Assembly: GCA_021849615.1 (NCBI GenBank)
Contig: JAJZSQ010000004.1
Span: 1-64,000 of the forward strand
Direction of reading: 5' to 3'
DNA: 64,000 nt
From: Pseudomonadota bacterium
GTDB lineage: Bacteria > Pseudomonadota > Gammaproteobacteria > Steroidobacterales > Steroidobacteraceae
The position numbers were made by a program, and so were the translations under genes. This document shows, in pieces, positions 33,538-42,313 of the stretch (the stretch's first letter is position 1; each line of letters opens with the position of its first letter). The notes beneath the pieces are model-generated. The model was given only the letters and a program-made list of their open reading frames with translations, was not told the DNA's origin and did no database searches.

Positions 33538-34013
33538 CAGTTCTCCAGGTGCAAATAGCGCTCGAGGGTGTCTAGGGCGCCGAGAAAGCCGCACAACTGC
33601 TCCGGCGATAGGCACTCGAGCAGGGCGGCCTCGCGCGCCAGCGCGAGCGGCACGAGTTCGCCGTAGATGCGGCGGCCGGCCTTGGTCAGGCGGATCTCGC
33701 GCTCGCGCCGGTCCTCGGCGCTCGAGGCGCGCTCGACGAGCTGGCGGGCCTCGAGTTCGGCGATGGCGCGGCTGACGCGTGTCTTGTGCATGCGGGTGCT
33801 GGCGGCGATGGACTGGGCGGTACAGGCCTGCTGCGGCCCCACGGTGGCCACCACCCGCCACTGCGGAATGTCGAGTCCGAAGCGCCGTTGATACACGACC
33901 GCCAAGTGTTCGCTGACGCCCGCGGCGAGACGGTTCAGACGAAACGGTACGAACGCGGCCAGTTCGAGCGTCTGCTCGGAGGGCGGACGGGCGGTCACCG
34001 GGGGCTCTCCCAT
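33537..34013 (-). CDS. MarR-family transcriptional regulator
   Basis: FRLNRLAAGVSEHLAVVYQRRFGLDIPQWRVVATVGPQQACTAQSIAASTRMHKTRVSRAIAELEARQLVERASSAEDRREREIRLTKAG (wHTH with DRRE wing). Confidence 0.92.
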   Translation of the reverse strand: MGEPPVTARPPSEQTLELAAFVPFRLNRLAAGVSEHLAVVYQRRFGLDIPQWRVVATVGPQQACTAQSIAASTRMHKTRVSRAIAELEARQLVERASSAEDRREREIRLTKAGRRIYGELVPLALAREAALLECLSPEQLCGFLGALDTLERYLHLEN

Positions 34014-34015
34014 AC

Positions 34016-34031
34016 GGTTGCGCGCGCAACC
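34016..34031. promoter_or_regulatory. Putative MarR operator in marR/hmgA divergent promoter
   Basis: Perfect 16-bp palindrome GGTTGCGCGCGCAACC. Confidence 0.6.
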
Positions 34032-34071
34032 ATTTGTGTCATCATAGCCTAAAGCATACCGGGAGTTCGCC

Positions 34072-35418
34072 ATGCGCTCCGCATCCGCCACCGCACCGGC
34101 CGCCGCCCTGGCCGCACCGCCGGAGTACCTGAGCGGCTTCGGCAATCACTTCGCCACCGAGGCGCTGCCGGGGGCCTTGCCCGAAGGGCGCAACTCCCCG
34201 CAGCGCTGTCCGTACGGCCTGTATGCCGAGCAGCTCTCCGGGACGGCCTTCACCGCACCGCGCCACGCCAACCGTCGCAGCTGGCTGTACCGCATCCGGC
34301 CGGCGGCGGTGCAGGGGCCGTTCGAGCCGCTCGCGCATCCGGGGCTGGTCGGGCACTTCGGGGCCTGCGCGCCGGTGCCCGATCCGCTGCGCTGGAGCGC
34401 GCTGCCCGTGCCCAGCGAGCCGACGGATTTCATCGACGGCCTGTTCAGTGTCGGTGGCAGTGGCTCGAGCGATGCGCACAGCGGTTGCGCCATCCACTGG
34501 TACCGGGCCAACCGTTCCATGCACGATCGGTTCTTCTACGACGCCGACGGTGAGCTGCTGATCGTGCCGGAACGCGGCGGCCTGCACCTGGTGAGTGAAC
34601 TCGGGCGGCTCGATCTTCAGCCGCAGGAGATCGCCGTGATCCCCCGCGGGGTGCGTTTTCGGGTCGAGTTGCTCGAGGCGCAGGCGCGCGGCTACCTCTG
34701 CGAGAACTATGGGGCGCCGTTGAAGCTGCCGGACCTCGGGCCGATCGGCGCCAACGGACTCGCCAACCCGCGCGACTTCCTCACGCCCGTCGCCTGGTAC
34801 GAGGACCGGGACGGACCGATGGAGCTGGTGGCGAAGTTCGGCGGGGCGCTGTTTCGTGCCGAGCTCGATCACTCCCCGCTCGATGTCATCGCCTGGCACG
34901 GCAATCACGCCCCGTACAAATATGACCTGCGCCGCTTCAACACCTTGGGATCGGTGAGCTACGACCACCCGGATCCGTCGATCTTCCTCGTGCTGCACTC
35001 GGTGAGCGATACCCCGGGGGTCGATGCGCTCGACTTCGTGATCTTCCCGCCGCGCTGGCTGGTGATGCAGGACACGTTCCGCCCGCCCTGGTTCCACCGC
35101 AACATCGCCAGCGAGTTCATGGGCCTCGTGCACGGGCGCTACGATGCCAAGGCGAGCGGCTTCGAGCCGGGCGGTGCCTCGCTGCACAATTGCATGAGCG
35201 GACACGGTCCGGATGCCGAGACCTTCGAGCGTGCGAGCCGGGCCGATACCGCCGTGCCGCAGCACATTACCGAGACCATGGCGTTTATGTTCGAGACCCG
35301 CACGCTGATCCGCCCGACCCCGCAGGCGCTCGCACTGCCGCAGCGCCAGCGCGACTACGCCCGTTGCTGGCAGGGGCTCGCCAAGCGCTTCGACCCGACT
35401 GCGCGTGAGCCGCGCTGA
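34072..35418 (+). CDS. hmgA: Homogentisate 1,2-dioxygenase
   Basis: [65 protein letters not shown]. Confidence 0.97.
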   Translation: MRSASATAPAAALAAPPEYLSGFGNHFATEALPGALPEGRNSPQRCPYGLYAEQLSGTAFTAPRHANRRSWLYRIRPAAVQGPFEPLAHPGLVGHFGACAPVPDPLRWSALPVPSEPTDFIDGLFSVGGSGSSDAHSGCAIHWYRANRSMHDRFFYDADGELLIVPERGGLHLVSELGRLDLQPQEIAVIPRGVRFRVELLEAQARGYLCENYGAPLKLPDLGPIGANGLANPRDFLTPVAWYEDRDGPMELVAKFGGALFRAELDHSPLDVIAWHGNHAPYKYDLRRFNTLGSVSYDHPDPSIFLVLHSVSDTPGVDALDFVIFPPRWLVMQDTFRPPWFHRNIASEFMGLVHGRYDAKASGFEPGGASLHNCMSGHGPDAETFERASRADTAVPQHITETMAFMFETRTLIRPTPQALALPQRQRDYARCWQGLAKRFDPTAREPR

Positions 35419-35425
35419 GCCAGCC

Positions 35426-36739
35426 ATGCGCAGCATCGATGTCACGCATGATCCGAGCCTCACCAGCTGGGTGGACTCGGCCAACCGCCCCGAGTGCGAT
35501 TTTCCGCTGCAGAACCTGCCGTTCGCGGTGTTCCGCCGCGCCGGCAGCGGCGAGCCGCTGCGCTGCGGGGTCGGCATCGGCGATGCCGTCCTCGATCTGA
35601 CTGCGCTCGGGTCGGCCGCGCCGCGCTCAGGGCCCGCAGCCGAGGCGCTCGCCGCCTGCGCCGCGCCGGCACTGAACGGACTGATGGCGCTCGGACCGGC
35701 CGCCGCGCTGGCGCTGCGCCGCACGCTCTCGGAGCTGCTGAGCAGCGGTTCACCGCACGCCGCGGCGCTCGCCTCGGCACTGGTCCCGCAGACAGGGGCC
35801 GAGTTCGCCGTGCCGGCGCACATCGGCGATTACACCGATTTCTACACCTCGATCCACCACGCCACGGCGGTCGGGCGGCTGTTTCGACCCGATCAGCCCC
35901 TGCTGCCGAACTACAAGTGGGTGCCGATCGCTTATCACGGCCGCGCCTCGTCGATCGGCGTCAGCGGGCAGCAGGTGCGCCGCCCGCACGGACAGCTGCT
36001 GCCGCGCGGGGCCGAGCGACCGCACCTCGCCCTGAGCGAGCGGTTGGATTACGAACTCGAGCTCGGCGTACTGATCGGGTCGGGCAACGCGCTCGGGGAA
36101 CCCATTGCGCTCGAGCATGCCGAGCGGCACGTGTTCGGACTGTGCCTGCTCAACGACTGGTCGGCGCGCGACGTGCAGGCCTGGGAGTACCAGCCGCTCG
36201 GACCGTTTCTCGCCAAGAATTTCGCCACCACCGTATCGCCCTGGGTGGTGACACTCGAGGCGCTCGCGCCATTTCGCGCGCCGTGGCAGCGGCCGGCGGC
36301 CGATCCGGCGCCGCTGCCGTACCTGGACGGCGTGGCACTGCGCGCCGCAGGAGCCCTCGATATCTCGCTTTCGGTGGCGCTCGAGACGGCCCGAATGCGT
36401 GAGCGCAGCGCACCGCCGGTGCAGCTGTCGCAGTCGAACTTCCGCGACAGCTACTGGTCGCTGGCGCAGATGGTCACGCACCACACCGTCAACGGCTGCA
36501 ACCTCGCGCCGGGCGATCTGCTCGGCACCGGCACGCAGTCCGGGCCGCAGCCGCACGAGGCCGGTTCGCTGCTGGAGCTCACCGGCGGGGGCAAGCAACC
36601 CGTCGTGCTGCCCGACGGTGAGACCCGCACGTTCCTCGCCGACGGCGACCGGGTCATCCTGCGCGCCTGGTGTGAGCGGGCAGGGTTGCGGCGCATCGGG
36701 TTCGGCGAGGCCGCCGGCACGGTGTGTCCGGCACGGTGA
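35426..36739 (+). CDS. fahA: Fumarylacetoacetase
   Basis: DYTDFYTSIHHATAVGRLFRPDQPLLPNYKWVPIAYHGRASSI; alternative GTG start 35405. Confidence 0.96.
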   Translation: MRSIDVTHDPSLTSWVDSANRPECDFPLQNLPFAVFRRAGSGEPLRCGVGIGDAVLDLTALGSAAPRSGPAAEALAACAAPALNGLMALGPAAALALRRTLSELLSSGSPHAAALASALVPQTGAEFAVPAHIGDYTDFYTSIHHATAVGRLFRPDQPLLPNYKWVPIAYHGRASSIGVSGQQVRRPHGQLLPRGAERPHLALSERLDYELELGVLIGSGNALGEPIALEHAERHVFGLCLLNDWSARDVQAWEYQPLGPFLAKNFATTVSPWVVTLEALAPFRAPWQRPAADPAPLPYLDGVALRAAGALDISLSVALETARMRERSAPPVQLSQSNFRDSYWSLAQMVTHHTVNGCNLAPGDLLGTGTQSGPQPHEAGSLLELTGGGKQPVVLPDGETRTFLADGDRVILRAWCERAGLRRIGFGEAAGTVCPAR

Positions 36740-36945
36740 ATGTGGGGCGCAACGGCGGGCGGTGCGCTGGCGAACCTGCCCGGTGCGTCGGGTCCGATCA
36801 CGAGGCGGATCGCACGCAGTGCCTCAACACTCGCGCTGGAGGTTGTGGCGCGTCCATGGTGCCGGGGTGAGGAATTCACTATACTTTTGCGGCTCGACTC
36901 AGGCCCGCTACGCTCGGGCATTGCGGATTGCGCTGCAGAACTACC

Positions 36946-37494
36946 ATGGCCAACACACTCATCCACGAGTCGCGGCGTCTGCTCTTGCCCTTCGACACGG
37001 TCGTCGATGCGCTCATCGAACTGGACATCAAGCACGGCCGCTGGCCGGCAAACGCCGCGCTGGTGGAAGTCACCGTACACGATGGCGAGGACGACCGTTC
37101 GCGCAGCGTCGTGCTCTCGGTCCGTCCGCCGAACCAGGCGACGGTGGTTGAGCGCACCTATACGCTGCCGCTCATTGCCGCCGCCATCGTCAATTACTGC
37201 CTGACGATGCGCGTGCCCATGCCGCGCAGCTCCTCGAAGACGATCCAGTTCCTGCCCGAAGGCATCGCGCTGCTGTTGGAGAACACCCTGATGCTGCAGC
37301 GCCGCCATCTCGAGGCGCCGCAGGTCAAAGTCATCTCGGCCGTGCCGCAGGAGACGCAGGCGCCGAGCGAGGCGGCACCGGCGGCAGAGGCCGATGCTGC
37401 CGAGGAGCCCTTCGCGCCGCTCGAGCCCGAAGCGGCCGAGGGCGCGGGCGCAGCGCCCGGGGAAGCACCGCCGGCGGCACCGACCGGGGCGTAA
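36946..37494 (+). CDS. Protein of unknown function with compact N-terminal domain and acidic Ala/Pro/Glu-rich tail
   Basis: MANTLIHESRRLLLPFDTVVDALIELDIKHGRWPANAALVEVTVHDGEDDRSRSVVLSVRPPNQATVVERTYTLPLIAAAIVNYCL...; no family recognised. Confidence 0.6.
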   Translation: MANTLIHESRRLLLPFDTVVDALIELDIKHGRWPANAALVEVTVHDGEDDRSRSVVLSVRPPNQATVVERTYTLPLIAAAIVNYCLTMRVPMPRSSSKTIQFLPEGIALLLENTLMLQRRHLEAPQVKVISAVPQETQAPSEAAPAAEADAAEEPFAPLEPEAAEGAGAAPGEAPPAAPTGA

Positions 37495-37604
37495 CCGCCG
37501 TGCCGCGCCGCGGTTTGAACGGCACGGGTCGAGGGTGGTCTAATTGCGAGTATCGCAGTGCCCGGGTCTCTCGACCGGGAGCCGGCGAACTGCAGGAGGA
37601 CACC

Positions 37605-38561
37605 ATGTTCACTTCAAGCCCGGTCACGACCCGCTCGCCGGCCGGTCGTCTCGTGCACGGCGCGGCGGGCCTTGCCGCCGTGCTGACGCTGCTGTTCGCG
37701 TCCGCTGCGGCCCATGCAGATCCACCACGGGGTCATGCCTTCAACGCGCACTTCGCGGCCGACCATGGGCCGCGCGGCGGGCATTTCCAGGCGCCGCGGG
37801 GCGGCGGGCCGCAGCCGCACGGCGAGCACTGGATGGGGCATGGACCGCAGATCGCCTGGCATGCTGGCGGGCCGCAGCGCGACCAATGGCACGGGGGCGG
37901 GGACTCGCACTGGCAGGGCGGGGGAGACCCTCATTGGCACGGCGGTGGCGATCGCCATTGGCACGGCGGGGATCACTGGGACGGGCACGACGGCGGCTGG
38001 CGTGCCGATCGCTGGCATGCAGGCTGGGGCGGTGACGATTGGGATCACCGCGACTGGCACGGCGCGGCCTGGCTCGGCGGATACTGGGGCGGGTATTACT
38101 GGCCCCCGGTCAATTACGGCTGGAGTTATCCGTGGTTCATGACCAGCATTCCGTTCGGTGCCATGACCCTCTCGTTCGGCGGGGTGCCGTACTACTACGT
38201 CAACCGCGTCTACTACGCCTGGAATCCTTACTACGACGGCTACGTCGTGACCGATCCGCCGCCGGTCGCAGTGCAAACGCCGCCCTCTGCACCGGCATCG
38301 GGTCCGCCGCCCGCCCCGCAGTACGTCGGTGGTGGTGGCGGTGGTGGTGGAGTGCTCAGCCTGCGCGTCACACCGCTGAAGGGCCAGAATGCGCAGCGGA
38401 GCGCCAACGACCGTTACGCGTGCAACACCTGGGCGGTGGCGCAGAGTGGTTTCGATCCCCTGAACGCGCGCCAGGACGCCCAGGCCACTGCGGGTGAGCG
38501 CGCCGATTACCGCAGGGCGTTTTCCGCCTGCCTGCACGCGCGCGGCTACAGCGTGCAGTAG
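37605..38561 (+). CDS. Exported His/Trp/Gly-rich repeat protein
   Basis: Signal peptide ...LTLLFASAAAHA; imperfect repeats HWQGGGDPHWHGGGDRHWHGGDHWDGHDGGW; Tyr-rich middle; conserved-looking Cys-containing C-terminus. Confidence 0.7.
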   Translation: MFTSSPVTTRSPAGRLVHGAAGLAAVLTLLFASAAAHADPPRGHAFNAHFAADHGPRGGHFQAPRGGGPQPHGEHWMGHGPQIAWHAGGPQRDQWHGGGDSHWQGGGDPHWHGGGDRHWHGGDHWDGHDGGWRADRWHAGWGGDDWDHRDWHGAAWLGGYWGGYYWPPVNYGWSYPWFMTSIPFGAMTLSFGGVPYYYVNRVYYAWNPYYDGYVVTDPPPVAVQTPPSAPASGPPPAPQYVGGGGGGGGVLSLRVTPLKGQNAQRSANDRYACNTWAVAQSGFDPLNARQDAQATAGERADYRRAFSACLHARGYSVQ

Positions 38562-38582
38562 CGCGCCGCCGCGGCGGCCTGT

Positions 38583-38630
38583 TTTCGGCCCGGGACATCG
38601 GCGACAATGCGTGGATGTCCCGGGCTGAAA
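38583..38630 (+). other. 16-bp stem / 16-nt loop hairpin containing the annotated start codon of the next gene
   Basis: TTTCGGCCCGGGACAT-cggcgacaatgcgtgg-ATGTCCCGGGCTGAAA (one G.U). Confidence 0.7.
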
Positions 38631-39628
38631 CCTCCTCTGCTGCCGCGCCCGCCGTGCGCCCCGAGCTCGGCGCCGGCGCCTCCATTCTGATCTGCCGCCC
38701 CAATACCCGCCTCGGCAACACGGTGCTGCTGACCCCGCTGGTCGAGGAGCTGCAGCACTCACTCCCCGAGGCGCAGATCGAGATTCTCACGGCCTGCCCG
38801 GCGGCGGCGGAGATCTTCCAGGAATTCCCCGCCGTGCGGCGCGTGCATGCGCTGCCGTTTCGCGGGGTCCGCCATCCGCTGAATTATCTGCGCACGCTGC
38901 TCGCGGTGCGCCGCAAGCGCTACGACGTCATCATCGATCCGTGCCCGAACTCCTGGACGGCGCGTTTTCTCACCCATCACCTCGCCGGGGGGCTCAAGGT
39001 TGGGTTCACCATCCCGCGCGCCGAACAGGGCGTCGACGTCAGCGTGCCGTTCCAGGATGCGCCGAGGCACATGGGCGCCTATCCGGTGTACCTGGCGCGC
39101 CGTGCGCTGTTCGGTCTGGACCCGAAGTCCGCGCGCGCCGATGAGGTGACGCTCAACGTGCGGCTGACCGACGCGGAGCGTGAGTACGGCCGCCGCGAGG
39201 TGCGCCGACTGCTCGGCGGCGAGATGCACTCGCCGGTGATCGCCGTCGCCACGCATGCGACCGGTTCGAAGCGCTTCGCGCTCGGCTGGTGGCAGCGGCT
39301 GATCGACGAGCTGCATACGCGCCTGCCGGCGGCCCGGTTCATCGAGATCCGCCCGCCCGCGGGGCGCGCCTCGCTACCGGCGCTGCCGGGGTTCTCCTCA
39401 CGCCGCACCCGGGAGGTCGCTGCTGTGATCGACGCCGTGCAGTGCTTCGTCTGCGCCGACTCCGGTCTGATGCATCTCGGGGCCGCGACCGATACGCTGA
39501 CGGCCGGTCTGTTCAAGGTCACTCTGCCACAGCTGTATGCCCCGCGACGCGGGCGCAGCTGCGCGCTCGAGGCGAGCGATGCGGCCCCGGAAGCAACCGC
39601 CGCGCGCCTCGCGCAGATGCTTCGATGA
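38615..39628 (+). CDS. Glycosyltransferase family 9 (heptosyltransferase-like)
   Basis: ILICRPNTRLGNTVLLTPLVEELQHSLPEAQIEILTACPAAAEIF...CADSGLMHLGAATDTLTAGLF. Confidence 0.88.
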   Translation: MSRAETSSAAAPAVRPELGAGASILICRPNTRLGNTVLLTPLVEELQHSLPEAQIEILTACPAAAEIFQEFPAVRRVHALPFRGVRHPLNYLRTLLAVRRKRYDVIIDPCPNSWTARFLTHHLAGGLKVGFTIPRAEQGVDVSVPFQDAPRHMGAYPVYLARRALFGLDPKSARADEVTLNVRLTDAEREYGRREVRRLLGGEMHSPVIAVATHATGSKRFALGWWQRLIDELHTRLPAARFIEIRPPAGRASLPALPGFSSRRTREVAAVIDAVQCFVCADSGLMHLGAATDTLTAGLFKVTLPQLYAPRRGRSCALEASDAAPEATAARLAQMLR

Positions 39629-40284
39629 GCGGTGCGCTGCAGTTTTCGATCGTGCCGGTGACGGCGTTTCAGCAGAACTGCTCGCTGCTCTGGGATGCGC
39701 ACGGCCAGGCCGCGCTCGTCGATCCGGGCGGGGACGTGCCGCGCCTGCTTGCCGAGGTGGACCGGCGCGCACTGACGCTGACGAAAATCCTGCTGACGCA
39801 CGCACACCTCGATCATTGCGCGGCGACGGCGCAGCTCTCGCGCGAACGGCGCTTGCCGGTGGAAGGGCCGGGCCGGGAGGACCAGTTCTGGATCGAGGCG
39901 CTGCCGGCGGCGGCGGCTCAGTATGGATTTCCGCCGGCGCAATCCTTCGAGCCGGACCGCTGGCTCGTTGACGGGGACACCGTCAGCGTGGGGGAGGAGA
40001 CCCTCGAAGTGCTGCACTGCCCGGGCCACACCCCGGGGCACGTGGTCTTCTTTCACCGTCCGACGCGCATCGCCTGGGTCGGTGATGTGCTGTTCGCCGG
40101 ATCGGTAGGCCGCAGCGACTTCCCGCGCGGGGACGCTCAGGCGCTGATCCGTTCCATCCGCGAGCGGCTCTTTCCACTCGGGGATGACGTACGCTTCGTG
40201 CCGGGCCACGGACCGATGTCGAGCTTCGGGGCCGAGCGGCGCACCAATCCGTTCGTGGCCGACCGGCTGTTCGGCGCCACCTGA
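39625..40284 (+). CDS. MBL-fold metallohydrolase (glyoxalase II-like)
   Basis: LTHAHLDHCAATAQL...CPGHTPGHVVFF...FVPGHGPMSSFGAERRTNPFV; ATGA overlap with upstream gene. Confidence 0.93.
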   Translation: MSGALQFSIVPVTAFQQNCSLLWDAHGQAALVDPGGDVPRLLAEVDRRALTLTKILLTHAHLDHCAATAQLSRERRLPVEGPGREDQFWIEALPAAAAQYGFPPAQSFEPDRWLVDGDTVSVGEETLEVLHCPGHTPGHVVFFHRPTRIAWVGDVLFAGSVGRSDFPRGDAQALIRSIRERLFPLGDDVRFVPGHGPMSSFGAERRTNPFVADRLFGAT

Positions 40285-40416
40285 GCCCGAGGGCGAACCG
40301 GCCGGGCAGGAGGATTTGCCGTGCCCGGACGTCTGTACTTTAGTAAGGCGCACCAGAAGCGCCGGGGTCGGTGCCCCTAGGGCCGGCTCTCGTCGACAGA
40401 AGAGGGGGTAGATGAC

Positions 40417-41727
40417 ATGCGTGACACGCCGCCACGATGGGCCGAGGCCCTGCAGCGGATGATGGACTGGCGGCTCGGCGTCGTGCCGGTGCCCATTGCG
40501 GTGATTCTGGCGCTCGTGCTGTGGTATTTCGTGGCCGGCGACAAGGTCACGATGGGACTGCCGATGATGATCGGCGTCACGGTACTGATGTCGTTTCTGT
40601 GCGCTCAGGTCGGCCAGAGCATCCCGGGTCTGCGCACCGTGGGCGGTGCGGTGATTCTGGCGACGTTCCTGCCCTCGGTGCTGGTCTACTACCACATCCT
40701 GCCGACCCACATGGTCAGCGTGGTCTCGCAGTTCACCAAGCAGTCCAACTATCTCTTTCTCTACATCGCCGCGGTGATCGTGGGCAGCGTGTTCGCCATG
40801 GACCGCACCATCCTGATCCGCGGGTTCGTGCGCATTTTTGCGCCGCTTGCGGTCGGAACCGTGGCGGCGGTGATCGTCGGTGTCGCGGTCGGTACGGCGC
40901 TCGGGCTCGGTGCCGAGCATGCGCTGTTCTACGTGGTGCTGCCGGTGATGGCCGGTGGCGTCGGCGATGGCGCTGCGCCGCTGTCGATCGGGTACGCGAG
41001 CGTGCTGCATCAGAACTTCGGCAGTCAGTTTGCCCTGATCCTGCCGGCGGTGATGATCGGCAGTCTGTTCGCGATCCTGCTCGCCGGCGGTCTGAACTGG
41101 CTCGGCAAGCGCCGCCCGGCCTTGAGCGGCGGCGGGCGGCTGCAGCCGGGGGCGGCGGACGATGAGTTCCTGCGCCGCGACGAGCCGCCGCCGCATTTGG
41201 ATGTGATGAGCATCGCCTCGGGGCTGATCACCGCGGTGACGCTCTATCTGGTCGGGGAGTTCGCCTTCCAGATGTGGAAGCTGCCCGCGCCGGTGGTGAT
41301 GCTGGTGGTCGCGGTCGCCATGAAGCTCGGCTGGGCGGTGACCCGCCGGCTGCAGCTCGGCGCCGATGCCGTCTTCCAGATGTTCGCCAAAGTCGGCACG
41401 TACCCGCTGCTGTTCATGGTCGGCGTGGCCTGGACGCCGTGGCAGAGCCTGCTGTCGGCGCTCGCGCCGGCGAACCTCGTGACCATCGCGGCCACGGTGC
41501 TCACCCTGGTCGGGGTCGGCTTCTGGGTGGGCCGCAAGGTGAACCTGTATCCGATCGAGGCGGCGATCGTGAACGCGACGCACGCCGGGCAGGGCGGTAC
41601 CGGCGGGGTGGCCATCCTCACCGCGGCCGAACGGATGGAGCTGATGCCGTTTGCCCAGATCGCGATCCGCATCGGCGGGGCCATCGTGGTCACCCTCGCG
41701 CTGCTCGCCTTTGCCCGTTTTGGCTGA
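40417..41727 (+). CDS. 2-hydroxycarboxylate transporter family (citrate/malate:Na+ symporter type)
   Basis: VLPVMAGGVGDGAAPLSIGYASV and NATHAGQGGTGGVAIL (paired GGxG re-entrant loop motifs), ~11 TM. Confidence 0.88.
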   Translation: MRDTPPRWAEALQRMMDWRLGVVPVPIAVILALVLWYFVAGDKVTMGLPMMIGVTVLMSFLCAQVGQSIPGLRTVGGAVILATFLPSVLVYYHILPTHMVSVVSQFTKQSNYLFLYIAAVIVGSVFAMDRTILIRGFVRIFAPLAVGTVAAVIVGVAVGTALGLGAEHALFYVVLPVMAGGVGDGAAPLSIGYASVLHQNFGSQFALILPAVMIGSLFAILLAGGLNWLGKRRPALSGGGRLQPGAADDEFLRRDEPPPHLDVMSIASGLITAVTLYLVGEFAFQMWKLPAPVVMLVVAVAMKLGWAVTRRLQLGADAVFQMFAKVGTYPLLFMVGVAWTPWQSLLSALAPANLVTIAATVLTLVGVGFWVGRKVNLYPIEAAIVNATHAGQGGTGGVAILTAAERMELMPFAQIAIRIGGAIVVTLALLAFARFG

Positions 41728-41776
41728 ATCACCCGGATGTGCTAGCGTAAAAACACCGATCGGCCCCGTCCGCACC

Positions 41777-42313
41777 ATGAGTCAACCGCCCGAGAAACTC
41801 GAACTCATCGCCGGCAATCAGCTGGCCGAGCGGTTTTCCGCGCCCTTGCGCAGTTATTTCCTGCGCCGGGTCCGCGACCGCGACAATGCGGAGGACCTGA
41901 CTCAAGAGGTGCTGCTGCGCGTATTCCGCGCCGGGGAACTCGAGGCGATCGAGCGTCCCGAGAGCTATGTGTTCAAGGTGGCGGCCAACCTGCTGAAGGA
42001 CTTGCGCCGGCGCGCCGCGCGCCGGCCCGGAGAGGTCAGCTCGCCGCTGGAGGACGGGGAGGAGGGCTCCCCGGAGGCGCTGATCGATGAGCGCTCTCCG
42101 GAGCGCGTCATGCTCGGGGAGGCGAGCCTCGCGCAGGTACTCGAGGCGCTCGGGGAGCTCACCGAGCTGACCCGCAACGTCTTCATCCTGTTTCGCCTGG
42201 AGAACATGAAGCAAAAGGACATTGCGGCCCTCTACGGCATTGCGCAGAGCACGGTCGAGAAGCACGTGATGCGCGCCATGTTGCATCTGGCGACGCGGTG
42301 TGGCGGACAATGA
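41777..42313 (+). CDS. ECF sigma factor, FecI-like
   Basis: LRSYFLRRVRDRDNAEDLTQEVLLRVFRAG (region 2) and TRNVFILFRLENMKQKDIAALYGIAQSTVEKHVMRAMLHL (region 4). Confidence 0.93.
   Translation: MSQPPEKLELIAGNQLAERFSAPLRSYFLRRVRDRDNAEDLTQEVLLRVFRAGELEAIERPESYVFKVAANLLKDLRRRAARRPGEVSSPLEDGEEGSPEALIDERSPERVMLGEASLAQVLEALGELTELTRNVFILFRLENMKQKDIAALYGIAQSTVEKHVMRAMLHLATRCGGQ

Noticed and set aside
39079-41778. 899-aa minus-strand ORF across MBL and transporter genes
   Set aside because: Antisense to three well-supported genes; low-complexity composition.
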